Assembly (NCBI RefSeq): GCF_027943255.1
Contig: NC_072893.1
Location: 127,595,784 to 127,659,783 of the forward strand
Origin: Anastrepha obliqua
Lineage: Eukaryota > Arthropoda > Insecta > Diptera > Tephritidae
Length of the DNA stretch: 64,000 nucleotides
Direction of reading: 5' to 3'
A program made the translations under genes and the position numbers. The stretch's first letter is position 1. Every line of letters starts with the position of its first letter. Positions 35,566 through 46,360 of the stretch are shown here, in pieces. A model generated the notes under the pieces. The model ran no database searches. It was not told the DNA's origin and saw nothing but the letters and a program-made list of their open reading frames with translations.

Positions 35566-36127
35566 GGAACGCTGAAAGTGTTGCGGTTACATTTGGTTTA
35601 TGAAAGGCAGAAGTAACAAGAACTCAAGGGCTTCCACTAAAGAGCGAAAAAAAAATTTATATTAAATATATAGCGGACATTCTAGAATACAATAATTAGA
35701 GCAGTCTAGGCTTTCGCCTTCCTCATTGCTGGGGAATGTACTTCGCTTGCCTGCTCTAATTTGTGGTTGCGTCTTAATGATTTTTTTTTTACCAAAAGAG
35801 ATGTTTGAGCCGTCAAGGCAGCAAATGAGTTTTATGAAACGCTTTTTTATGAAGGAATAAATACGATACAGGATTAAATTCCGATTTGTCAGGCTCAAAA
35901 ACAAAAACTAAAATTTAGTATTATATTTAAAGATAAAACTTTAGTTTTAAATTGACACGACTTTTATGTAGCTAATTTTTTGACACGAAGGATTAAAATG
36001 TTCTTAATAACTCAAAAAACATGAAAAATTTAAATTAAAGATGTACTTTTCCACTTTCCTACGAAAATAATAATATTTGTTGGTGTTGATAAATTGAATT
36101 TAAAAAAACGAGTTTTCAATCAAACTA

Positions 36128-37429
36128 CAGGGTGGCTGATGAAAGCCGCTACCAAAAAAAAATTGAATAACTTTTTTTCTTTTTAAGTTATCTGTTCCAT
36201 TTTTGTTTTAATTTGCAGATTGATCTTTAAAATTTATTAAAATGGATAACTGGGACACGCAAACAAGAATTTGGATAGTCCGCCGCTATCACGCACTGGA
36301 GTCCGTAGTTTTGGTACAGAGAGAGTACAGGCGGATGGTTGGCGGCGATCCCCCGAGCAGATGGACCATAATGAGACTGGTGAATAATTTTGCTGAGCAA
36401 GGAACAGTCGCAAGAAGGCCTTATCATCGAAACCCACCAGTTCGGACGGAGGAAACGATCGCTGCTGTAGCTGCAGCTATACAAAGCAATCCAAGGGTTT
36501 CAACAAGAAGCTTATCTGCTCAACTTGGTGTCAGCCGACGGTCTTTGCAAACAATAATGCACAAAGATTTAGACTTATTTCCCTACAAAATTCAAATGGT
36601 TAACAAACTGAATGCAGTAGACTTGCCGATTCGCTTGGAATTTTGCCAGAAGATCCTGCAAATGTTGGAAGAAGACCAAAACATGTTAAACTGCCTTTTC
36701 ATGTCTGATGAGGCCCATTTCGATTTAAACGGCAATGTGAACAAACAAAATTGTCGAATATGGAGTACTTCTAACCCACAGATACTCCACGAGACGGAAT
36801 TGCATCCTCTTCGCGTGACAGTGTGGTGTGCGGTTTCTTCACGCTGTATTGTCGGGCCTTATTTTTTTGAAGAAAATGGTCACACCGTTACGGTTACTGG
36901 AGACCGTTATTTGAAAATGCTGAAAGAATTTTTCTATCCAGAACTACGCCGAAAGAGAATTCCTTTCAACTCTGTGTGGTTTCAACAAGATGGGGCAACG
37001 TCTCACATAGCCCAGACTGTTATGACAGAGTTGCGACGAAAATTTCCCAATAAACTGATTTCAAGAAACTCCGAATTTCGTTGGCCCCCCTGGTCGCCTG
37101 ACCTTACTGCACCTGACTTTTTCTTGTGGGGTTTATGTAAACAAGAAGTTTATAAAACAAAGCCAACAAATTTGGATGAACTAAAACAATCCATTCGGGC
37201 AACAATTGCGGCTATTCCTGTCGCAACTCTCAAAGCAGCAATGAACAACTTTTTACTAAGATGCCGCACTTGTGTCAACGAGCATGGGGGGCATTTAAAT
37301 TCAATTATTTTTAAGCTACATTTAATAAAATTTAATGAACTTCAACTTGAAAAAAAATAAATGAATTCCATATACTAAAAAAAAAATTATTTGAGTTTCT
37401 TAATGTAGCAAAATTTATCAGCCACCCTG
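36128..37429 (+). mobile_element. Intact DD41D (rosa-type) mariner transposon
   Basis: 1302 bp flanked by TA duplications (36126-36127 and 37430-37431). The inverted ends share CAGGGTGGCTGAT perfectly (13 bp), and GCTAC again at positions 21-25. One uninterrupted transposase gene fills the element. DD41D mariners (rosa) were described from Ceratitis rosa and other tephritids, which supports the host assignment. All the parts expected of an autonomous element are present. Confidence 0.92.
36242..37360 (+). CDS. DD41D mariner transposase, intact
   Basis: The 372-residue protein cuts and rejoins DNA at the element's inverted ends, by a cut-and-paste mechanism with TA target duplication. The N-terminal ~115 residues carry two helix-turn-helix parts (SRWTIMRLVNNF; LSAQLGVSRRSLQTIM) that bind the terminal repeats. 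The RNase H-fold catalytic domain follows: Asp156 in FMSDEAHF, Asp250 in WFQQDGATSHIAQ and Asp292 in SPDLTAPDFFLWG. There are 41 residues between the last two, hence DD41D. The C-terminus (EHGGHLNSIIF) is conserved in this lineage. ATG 36242 is the first start, 114 bp inside the left end. There are no stops, frameshifts or lost catalytic residues, so it may be active or very recently so. Expression is unknown. Confidence 0.93.
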   Translation: MDNWDTQTRIWIVRRYHALESVVLVQREYRRMVGGDPPSRWTIMRLVNNFAEQGTVARRPYHRNPPVRTEETIAAVAAAIQSNPRVSTRSLSAQLGVSRRSLQTIMHKDLDLFPYKIQMVNKLNAVDLPIRLEFCQKILQMLEEDQNMLNCLFMSDEAHFDLNGNVNKQNCRIWSTSNPQILHETELHPLRVTVWCAVSSRCIVGPYFFEENGHTVTVTGDRYLKMLKEFFYPELRRKRIPFNSVWFQQDGATSHIAQTVMTELRRKFPNKLISRNSEFRWPPWSPDLTAPDFFLWGLCKQEVYKTKPTNLDELKQSIRATIAAIPVATLKAAMNNFLLRCRTCVNEHGGHLNSIIFKLHLIKFNELQLEKK

Positions 37430-38295
37430 TATTTATATGTTTTATATGTTTTCCCTCACAAATTTAAAACAAACTGTATAAAATATTTACATGAAAAGAG
37501 AGATAGTTCAGCTTTGTTAAGGTATATTTGCCCTTAATTTAATTTGATTTTTTAATTTTAATTTTTTTTTAGGAAATGGGATTTTTTTGCTTTGCATTTT
37601 CTTAAAGTATAATATCTTAAAAATATTGTGTGAAAATTTGAAGTGAATCCGACAAAATACTTTTCGGGATATTCAAACGGACAAAACGAAGTACCTCCTG
37701 TCTTCAAACAAACAGTCGGCGCACTCGCGTATCAGCACCACGTCACTGTTGACAGTTATAATTTCGAGATTGTAAAAGACTTCGTATATTTAGAAACCAG
37801 CATTAACACCTATAATAATGTCAGCCTGGAAATCCAACGTAGAATCTCTCTTGCCAACAAGTGCTACTTTAGACTAAATAGGCTAATGAGTAGTAAAGTC
37901 CTCTCTCGGCGAACAAAACTAACACTCTACAAGACTCCCATCATGCCCGTCCTAACGTATGGCGCAGAGGTGTGGGCGATGACAACATCCAATCAAGCGA
38001 CGTTTGGAGTGTTTGAGAGAAAATTTTTGGACCTTTGCACGTTGGCAACGGCGAATATCGCAGACGATGGAACGATGAGCTGCTTTACGACGACATAGAC
38101 ATAGCGCAGCGAATAAATATCCAGAGGCTACGCTGGCTGGGTCATGTCGTCCGAATGGATACAAACGCTCCGACTCTAAAGTATTCGATGGGGTATCATC
38201 TGGTGGTAGTAGAGGAAGAGGAAGGCCTCCTTTGCGTTGAAAAAGATCCGGTGGAGAAGGACTTGGCCTCACTTGGTGTGTCCAACTGGCGCCGG

Positions 38296-38315
38296 TTAGG
38301 TTAGGTTAGGTTAGG
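38296..38315. repeat. (TTAGG)4 at the LINE-D tail
   Basis: Four perfect TTAGG units, equal to a (CCTAA)n 3' tail of LINE-D on the minus strand. The first unit overlaps the target duplication GGCGCCGGTTAG. Confidence 0.9.
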
Positions 38316-41300
38316 TGAAGTGGCTGTCCTACGACGCACCTAGGCCAGTTAGAGGCCCCTTGTGATACCACCGGAACTGTCCTATCCTACTCAACTTGGT
38401 CCTCTCTAAACCATTGTGTGGCCTTTAAAAAGCTAGCTATACTAGATAGTTTGAGATTTGCAATATCTGCAATGCTGTCCAGATAAGCGAAACCGAGCAA
38501 TCTCCACCGCCTTCTACACAGAGCCATGCACCCGCATAGAAGGTGTTCGATTGTCTCTACCTCCTCTATATCTTGACAGCTTCTACAATAGTCATTAGAT
38601 GGTGCCCCTAATCTACTGGCATGTCTTCCTATTAGACAGTGCCCAGATAGGACACCTACGACAATCCTTAGATCCCTCCTGCCTAACTTAAGTAGACTCT
38701 TAGTTCGACCCATGTTCCATTCGGGCCACGCTAGCCTACTTATAGCGCAGGTGTTTAACTGCCTCCAGTTGGAGTTAGCAGCACTAATGGTGTATCTGTC
38801 TATCAAAAGTTTACATGTTGCCAGGGGCATAGGTATGTCAAGCCTGTCCTGACTAATTTGGAGCGAGGAGCCTAATCTAGCTAACTCATCTGCCTTACAG
38901 TTACCTATAATGTTACTGTGTCCTGGCACCCAGAGTAGATTAATAGAAAAGTACTGTGCAAGTGTTGTTAATAATTTGTAACACTCCTTTACTGTCTTAG
39001 ACGAGTGTTTGCTTGATAGAAGCGATTTCAGAGCTGCCTGACTATCGGAATAAATGAAGATATCTCTAACAGTGACTACGCTTTTATTTAGCATTAAAAG
39101 GCTTTCTGAGATTGCCAGGATTTCGGCCTGGAATACGCTACAATGATCAGGTAAGCGAAAGGAAAAATTGGCGAAAATAGTTTCCGAATATACACCACCT
39201 CCCACTTGATCATTGAGTTTTGAGCCGTCCGTATATATACTAACCACGTTTTCGTTGTTTGTTAACCCATTCACCCAGTCCTCTCTGGATGGAAAATGGA
39301 CTGTATAAGGCCTGTCTAGGTATGTATTCACCGAGTCACAAAAGTCGGTGGTATTAGGAATACCTGGAAACATCCCAAGTATGCGCGAGTGTCCCCATTT
39401 GTTTGTCTTGAGCATCGATGATTCCCTCAATCTTAGAGCCGTTTTGGCGGCCAGTTGTCTGCAATATAGGTCAATTGGTAGTAGATGCAACATAACACTT
39501 AGAGCCGAAGTTGGCGTTGTTTTGAGCGCCCCAGTGATACTGAGGCTTGCCGCCCTCTGAATACTATCTAGTTTCTTAATGGAAGTTTTCTTATCAAGGG
39601 ATGGCCACCAGACCATGACTCCGTAGGTCATAATTGGTCTGACAATGGCCGTATATAGCCAGTGAACTATTTTGGGGGCTAGTCCCCATTTTAAGCCTAC
39701 AGTTCTCTTACAGGAATAAAGCGCCGTAGCAGCCTTCTTTATTCTTTCCTGAACATTCAGCTTCCATGAAAGTTTCCTGTCAAGGGTTAAACCTAAGTAC
39801 CTGGCCTTTTCACCGACCAGCAAAAGAGTTCCGTTGAGTGTCAGAGGCCGGCAGTCGGGAATTTTATATTTCCTTGTAAACAACACTAGTTCCGTTTTGG
39901 CCGCATTCAGGCTCAAACCACATGTTTTGGCCCAAGTATCCACATATTTTAAGGTTCTTTGCATTAGACTGCAGAGGGTGTCTGGAAACTTCCCCCTTAT
40001 TACTATAGCTACATCGTCCGCGTAGGCCACAACCTTAATTCTCCTCTCCTCCAGATCCAGCAACAACTTGTTCATAGCTAGATTCCACAGAAGAGGAGAA
40101 AGCACCCCGCCTTGAGGAGTACCTCTACAGACAGATCTGCGCATCACCGAAGAGCCCAACGTCGAATTCACGAACCTGCTCGTAAGCAACTGTTCAATGA
40201 AATTCACAAAGGTTCCGGAGATGCGCAGGTCTGACAGCGTGTTCGTTATGACCTTAGGCAGGATGTTGTTAAAAGCTCCTTCGATATCTAAAAAGGCTGC
40301 CAGTGAATAATCTTTAACCTCAAATGAGCTTTCAATTGATGTGACCAGTGAGTTTAGGGCCGTCTCTGTAGATTTTCCTTTACAGTAGGCATGTTGCGAT
40401 TTGGAAATACGTGAGTGGGGTACGCTGTACCTGATAACTGAGTCGATCAGCTTTTCTAATGTTTTCAGTAGAAAGGATGATAGACTAATCGGTCTGAAAT
40501 CCTTAGGTTTGGTATGCGAGCTTCTACCTGCCTTCGGGATAAAGATGACCTTAACCTCCCTCCATGCTGAGGGAATGTGATTTAACTGAAGAGTACTTTT
40601 GAAAATGGTTACTAACCACCTTGTGATATGAGCCAGAGGCTGCTGAAGTTGTGCCGGTATTATCCCATCAGGGCCTGGCGATTTATACGGCTTAAAATTT
40701 CCTATAGCCCAAGTAATATTAGTTCCATTGATTATGTCTGAGATATCTGAGTTAATCTGAAATTCTGATAATCTGGGGTTGCAAGTTCGGGTAGGACCCG
40801 AGTTATAGACTTCAGAGCTCCCCGGAAAGTGAGTATCTAATAGTAAACTTAGCGACTCCTTGGTAGAAGTCGTCCAGCCGTTGTCTGGCTTCTGTAAAAA
40901 GCCAATAGATGTCGTTGATCTAGCCAAGACCTTTCTTAAGCGAGAAGCTTCCGCTGTAGTTTCTATATCCTCACAGAACGACCTCCATGAAGATCTTTTT
41001 GCTTTCCTCAACTCTTTTTTATAGACTTTGAGTTGCTCATAATAGAAGTTCCAATCGTCTTCCGAATTAGAGTATTTCGCCTTATTAAATAGTGTTCTAC
41101 ATACACTCTTATGAAGGCTAAGTTCTGAGGACCACCATGGGGGTTTTGTCTTCCCCTTGTGCCTGACAAGAGGGCAAGACTTATTTAGCGCTTTGCAACA
41201 TGTTCCGGTAAACAAATTGACTAGCTTATCTAATTCTTCCTCGTTTTCTGGATAGTAAGGGGGAATTTCGGGAAGATTTCTCTCCAACTCGTAATTATAC

Positions 41301-41956
41301 ATCTGCCAGTTGGTCTTCCTGTAGTTCCTAAAACTAGTAGGTTGAGGGATTTCTTTTTCTAATATTAATTCAATATAGCGATGGTCTGAGAAGGAGTGCT
41401 TCTCTAATACTCTCCATTGAACCACCTTATCTATTAAACAATCTGAGACTAGGGTGATGTCAAGAACTTCCTGACGATTCCTGATTATAAAAGTAGGATC
41501 GTTCCCACGATTACATAACAGCAATTTAGTACATAAAATGTAATTGAAAAGTAACTCACCACGTTCGTTGATATCCGAGCTTCCCCATACAGAGTGGTGT
41601 GCATTCACGTCACCACCCAGTATTAGTCTGCTTTTGGAGGTTTCGCTGTCCGTTATCAAATCCACCAACAGTTGTGGTGGTACGGGTTCTTCGTGGGCCA
41701 AGTACATCGACGCCATACGAAATTCGATGTCACCTGCTTCCCAGCTTACCGTCGTGAAGTCTTCATTGCTATATTTTGGGATTAAGAAAACGTTAAGTTT
41801 AGATTTAGCTAATACGCATGTCCTACTTTTACCTGCACAGCTGGCAGCATAAAGCTTGTAGTGCGGAGCCCTCAATCCGCATATGCGCCCTTGTCTCACC
41901 CATGGCTCCTGAATGAGGACAATGTCAGGATTTTCTACCGCCATTAGTTCAACAAG
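38300..41956 (-). mobile_element. LINE-D: recent 5'-truncated RNase H LINE
   Basis: 3657 bp on the minus strand, inserted in RTE copy 2 and flanked by the perfect 12-bp duplication GGCGCCGGTTAG (38288-38299 and 41957-41968). The 5' end falls inside the endonuclease, so ORF1 and the first residues of ORF2 are absent. The 3' end is a short untranslated region (about 87 bp) ending in (CCTAA)4. An uninterrupted frame and identical duplications indicate a young insertion. Confidence 0.92.
38387..41956 (-). pseudogene. LINE-D ORF2: endonuclease, reverse transcriptase, RNase H (5'-truncated, otherwise open)
   Basis: One open frame of about 1190 codons. The numbering here counts from 41971, so the first five codons are flanking RTE sequence. 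The endonuclease has LIQEPW (Glu22), GGDVNAHHSVW (Asp121), DITLVS (Asp171) and FSDHRYI (His197). The reverse transcriptase has FRPISLSSFLLK (492-503), LDIEGAFNNI, RGTPQGGVLSPLLWN and AYADDVAIV (649-657). RNase H has all four catalytic residues: YTDGS Asp915, FQAE Glu950, YSDSQ Asp976 and KADE Asp1028. The C-terminus carries a CxxC-H-C knuckle (CRSCQDIEEVETIEHLLC). Domain order and RNase H fit the I/R1/LOA group. No native start codon is present: the GTG at 41971 lies in the flank, and the first in-element ATG is codon 10. It cannot mobilise itself as it stands. Confidence 0.92.
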
Positions 41957-42046
41957 GGCGCCGGTTAGCACGAGAAAGAAACGACTGGCGGGCTTTGTTA
42001 AGCTCGGCCAAAATCGCGTAAGCGGTTATCGCGCCAATTAAGAAGA

Positions 42047-44418
42047 AGATCAGTGTAACTTAAAAACCGCTTGGTTTCAATAAAATTTATACTGCTTTTG
42101 AAAAGCATAAAAAACTCGTCCTGGTCGAAGGATTTTTTTCACAAATTTCAATTTTTTTTTTTGACGTGTTTAAATTAATTCTCGTTTTTTTTTCTCGAAA
42201 ATCTGACAAATAATTCCTGAGGACGCCACATTGTTATTTTTGATAAAAAAAGCTTTGATCAGGCACAAGATTATCTATTAATAAAACTAATTTCTCTTGT
42301 CCGATTGATTTTAGATGAATCTCCAAGGACTTGTGATGATACCGCAAGGGACTTTTGGGGTAACGGGCTCCACACAAACAGCGATAACTTTTACAATTAT
42401 TAATTTTTTTTTCAAATTTTTGCTAAAGTCAAGTCGAAACATGACGTATTAATGCTATGTTTTTATTTTTGTAAAATAAAGCAATTGACTAACAAAAAAA
42501 TTATTGAAAATAATCACTTTTTCAGGCCTCTGACTAGCCCTAGCCCCTTAAGATACTTCGAAAGTCAAAAATTTTCCTTTGACCTTTAATATTTCGCTCA
42601 TTGTTCACTTGCGAAGAAAAATATATTGCTCGAATCAGCATAAGCGTTTTATATTTGGTTTTTCAATAGCTCAGCGGCATCTATTCTAGACTTGTTTCGT
42701 ATCGTTTTTTAAATAAAAAACGTAATTTAAAAAAAATATAATTTTTAAAATTCCTTTTTTATAAAAAAAAGTACTCACCTTACACAATTCAAAGTTTTTG
42801 AAACTTGTAGCAATTAATATTATCAACAATGTTTGGTTTTTATTTGAGGTACTCTGTTTGAAATTCCCCAATTTTAACTCAATAATAAACCACTGACATT
42901 TCACGATCAATTCAAATAAAAAGGAATAGAGAATATTTTCTGAAATTTTATTAACACATTTATTTGTAAACTAACAGCATTTGCCCGTGGCGGAAAATAA
43001 AAATTAAGTAAATTAAAGAAAATTAAGTAAATATGCTCGAGTCGCGAAGTTTTGTTGCGAAAATGGCAAACGAACTGCAAGTGGTGGCGAACGAACGGAA
43101 GCAACTGACGTCTTAAGCCGTGAAATATTCGTAAGAAGTTAAGCATAAAATGCGAAATGCAAAACTTACTATAACGCGCAATTCCAAACGGTAGACGAAA
43201 AGGCAAACACAAACGTAAACGCTGACGCGCACAACAAACGACCAGACGCTGCCAAGTGTGAAAATATAATAAGCGAGCAACATAAAAGAAATGCTGAAGA
43301 TGTTGTTCGTATGGTAGCAAAGTTGCCATCAACAACAATAGCGGTGGCAGCAGTTGTGGTTGCTGCAGAAAATCTACAACAAGTGTCTAGTAAAAAGAAG
43401 GTAAAATCTACAAACTGCTCATCTGCTACTGCTGCAGTAAAATACGTTAGTAGTCGGTGGTATGGGCCTGTCGTTTACGCTTGGCCATAAGCTGGGCGTC
43501 GCAAAAAGTTTGTATGTTTGTAAACACCACTAATATATGGATTAATGACTGAATGAACTTCATGGCGTCGGCTAAGTGTGCGGTGCTTGAAAATCTTATA
43601 CTTGTATGTATATACATATTTGCATGTCTATATAACATGCATGAGTATGCCTTCACTCTTAACCACGTGCATAACTGGTGTATATATATATATGTATACG
43701 CAATGTTGCTAAGTGCAGTCCAATACGGATCTAGTCAGTGCCTACTTCCGAGAGTAGTTAGCACATCGCCAGCAGCATAATCTAAGCCAGTCATTAGCTT
43801 CTGCAAAAGCAAGTACGTTCATGTATGAATATATGTGAATATGTATGTATGCAGCTGCAAAAACAATCAACAGTAATCTTTAATGCGTTCATTGCACACA
43901 GTCAGAGCACAACGCTGGGTGTCGCATTAAAACAACTAACCCTACATACATATATGTATGTATAATGTTATTTGCAGTAATGTTTTCGCTTCCTTCACGA
44001 AAAAGCATAAGTATAAAGAAGCTAAAGAAAGGTGGTGAAATGTATAACACAAGCCAAGTGCAAGTACCTTAACTGTGAAGTAGAAAAACGGTAGATTGCT
44101 CTAAGCAGTCTCTTGTACACTTATGATTCAGTGGTCTGATCTACGGTGATAGGTCGTGAGAATTTATAACTTATGCTAATATGAGTAGATACAAGCATAC
44201 ATACATACTCATATAAAAAAACAAAACTGGCTAAAGCGTTACAAACAAGTCCACAATACTTAGCGGCAATTTTTCTACTAAGTGCGTTCATATTCTGTTG
44301 CTTTTTATATACAATACGTAGATGTACACACATACATACTGCTCGTACTACATATTTATCTGCCCTTGTCTATTACTCGGAGAACATATTATATAATAAT
44401 AAAAATTAGTGATTATAC
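42047..44418. other. Intergenic DNA with one unexplained open frame
   Basis: AT-rich and mostly featureless. A plus-strand frame without stops runs from about 43153 to 43490, with a possible splice donor at AAGAAG/GTAAAA (43396-43405). It is alanine/asparagine-rich, has no known domain and no early ATG, and is reported only as a finding. Simple repeats (TATATATATATG, ACATACATA) occur at 43680-44350. Confidence 0.35.
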
Positions 44419-44612
44419 CCTTTGTTGGGTGGCTCCTCCTTCTATTTGTGGTGTACGTCTTGATGTTTGTCCACAATTGGATGGGCCTACAATTTTGTAC
44501 CGCCACCGAATGGCAGATGGTTTTTTATGAGAAACCTTTTCATGGCAGAAATAAACTCTGAGGCTTTCCATTTCCTGCCGAGGGGCTACTGCTTTAGAAA
44601 ACACTTTTTCTA
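44419..44612 (-). mobile_element. SINE-T copy 5 (diverged)
   Basis: Reverse-complement SINE-T body: plus strand GGTGGCTCCTCCTTCTATTT, GTACGTCTTGATG, TCATGGCAGAAATAAACTCT and CCTGCCGAGGGGCTACTGC. The tRNA-like head is absent. Confidence 0.75.
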
Positions 44613-45700
44613 AAATATTATCATATATATACATATATACTATGTATATACACATATGTATATGTATATCATATATTATAAAATCATCATCATTGTTAGC
44701 TGAACAACTGAATAGCCCGGTCTGGGTCTTTTCCTGCTCTAACATACCTATATCTACAGTTAAACAAATATTCTTTAATTGACAAATTGAAGGAAATAGT
44801 TTTTTTTTTCGACAGGAAATCCTGCGTTTTCATTCACGCTACATATTCATCATACATACATACATAAAACAGTTGATTAGCAAATCACAATAGATAGTTT
44901 AGCGCCTTTTTATTTCAATTGCATTTGGCATTCGTGTACGCAAGTCTCCAACAAAGTAAAGAAAATTGAGGGAGTAATAGCATTAACAGACGGCGGCGTT
45001 AATCCGGATTATCGGGACAATTAGTCTGCTTAAAATTGTGGTGTGACAGACGGTTGTTATGCGGATTATTGAGCTGATTCGTTTATATAGTTTCAATACA
45101 AAATGGACCGCAGGCAACAAATACGGTTATTAGCTACATTGATACTAAAAAATAATCATTAATAAAAAAACAATTGTAGTTTGCAGTTTCTGAAACTGCT
45201 CCGAAATATCAAAACAACTAATGTAATTTGGAACCTGTTAGTCCTTGTTCAAAAATACAAACAAATATATGTACTCTTCTTCCTCCTATTTTTTTCAGAG
45301 GCACCCTAATTTGAGATATTTCCGAAGTAAGTCGTTACTGCCAATAACGCCACCGTCTGTCTATGCTACTAAGTGCCGTTTCATTTTGAGGGAGAACTGT
45401 TAGTTTCTGCTGAAAAACTTTTTGCCAGGAGCAAAAACAGCTCATCAATTTAAGCAAGTTAGAAAAATTTATTTCACTTCGCAAAAAGCAAATATATGGA
45501 ATTTAGATATTAAATATGTAAATAAATCTATTTTGGACTCCACATTATGTGCCTGATGAACGCTCTATGTCCAGGATTTTTGAATTTTCTATTACCTTAT
45601 TTCATCTTTAATTTTCTAGCAGCTGTTCATGACACTTGCAAGTTTTTACTAGTTTTCAATTCGTTTACTACTGTGAGCACTTCACAACATACTCGCTTTT
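44613..45700. other. Intergenic DNA with a possible inverted-repeat element
   Basis: No gene. ACAGACGGCGGCGTTA (44986-45001) and its near reverse complement TAACGCCACCGTCTGT (45345-45360), with one mismatch, could bound a 375-bp MITE. No target duplication is evident. Confidence 0.3.
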
Positions 45701-45827
45701 GTTGTTGTTGTAACAGCATAAACATTCCCACTACCTACATACGGGGAATGCTGATGGAGCGACAGTCCTTGGCCGGATATAAATCCGGGTCGTTTCGGTA
45801 ACGTAGAGCCGACTGTCGTGGAAACGA
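45701..45827 (-). mobile_element. SINE-B copy 3
   Basis: A complete 127-bp copy on the minus strand. Head TCGTTTCCACGACAGTCGGC, then CCGAAACGACCCGGATTTAT, CGGCCAAGGACTGTCG, the stem-loop AGCATTCCCCGTATGTAGG..GGGAATG and the tail CTGTTACAACAACAAC. Confidence 0.85.
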
Positions 45828-46360
45828 ACATACATACTCGCTTCGATGTTTCTGCTTGAATGTCCAACTTCATCGATAATGTGTACCGCACATAATTCAT
45901 GCTAGTTTTCAGCACATCCATTCACTATTAAATTATTTTGACACTTGAATAAAATGTCAGTGCTGCCTATTGTGAACGAATTGTCTGGCAGTGACGCATT
46001 AAAAGTATTTTAGTGCGTTTGCCAGCTTGCCGTTTTCCTACAAACTAAGAATCAACTCATCCCGGGCGGGAGTTTAAAGTACTATTTTTAACAACAGACA
46101 ATGTTGATATCTCCGAACGTAAAATAATTTGAAAACAAACAAAATTAATAAATATTTATTACATTATGCAGCAAAGTTATACGCGTGTGTGTGAATACTT
46201 GTAAGGGACAAGTAACCGGATTACGTTAGTTTCATTAACATTTTTCATTGCATCACTTTCACACGGTCTTGCTGACGCTGTTAAAGAATATACGAAATAT
46301 TCACTAATAAAAAAATAATTCACAAAAAGCCATTAGCAAACTAATTATTAACAAAACAAT

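Larger units (their letters stand above)
37680..42046 (+). mobile_element. RTE copy 2, 5'-truncated and split by LINE-D
   Basis: The left part (37680-38299) encodes KTKYLLSSN-like through HVTVDSYNFEIVKDFVYL and the RTE C-terminus (RWLGHVVRMDTNAPTLK; EKDLASLGVSNWRR). The right part (41957-42046) continues from GGCGCCGGTTAGCACGAG to CGCGCCAATTAAGAAGAAGA. Comparison with the RTE at 27831-31010 shows that the sequence is continuous once LINE-D and one target duplication are removed. A frameshift near 38070-38098 breaks the frame. Confidence 0.88.

Noticed and set aside
38296..38315. Interstitial telomere
   Set aside because: The four TTAGG units coincide exactly with the 3' end of LINE-D beside its target duplication, so they are the element's tail.
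41957..41971. Native start of LINE-D ORF2 at GTG 41971
   Set aside because: These codons are the target duplication and RTE flank; the element begins at 41956.
42907..43338. 143-codon minus-strand frame
   Set aside because: No domain, no homology recognised, and unusual His/Phe-rich composition; probably chance.
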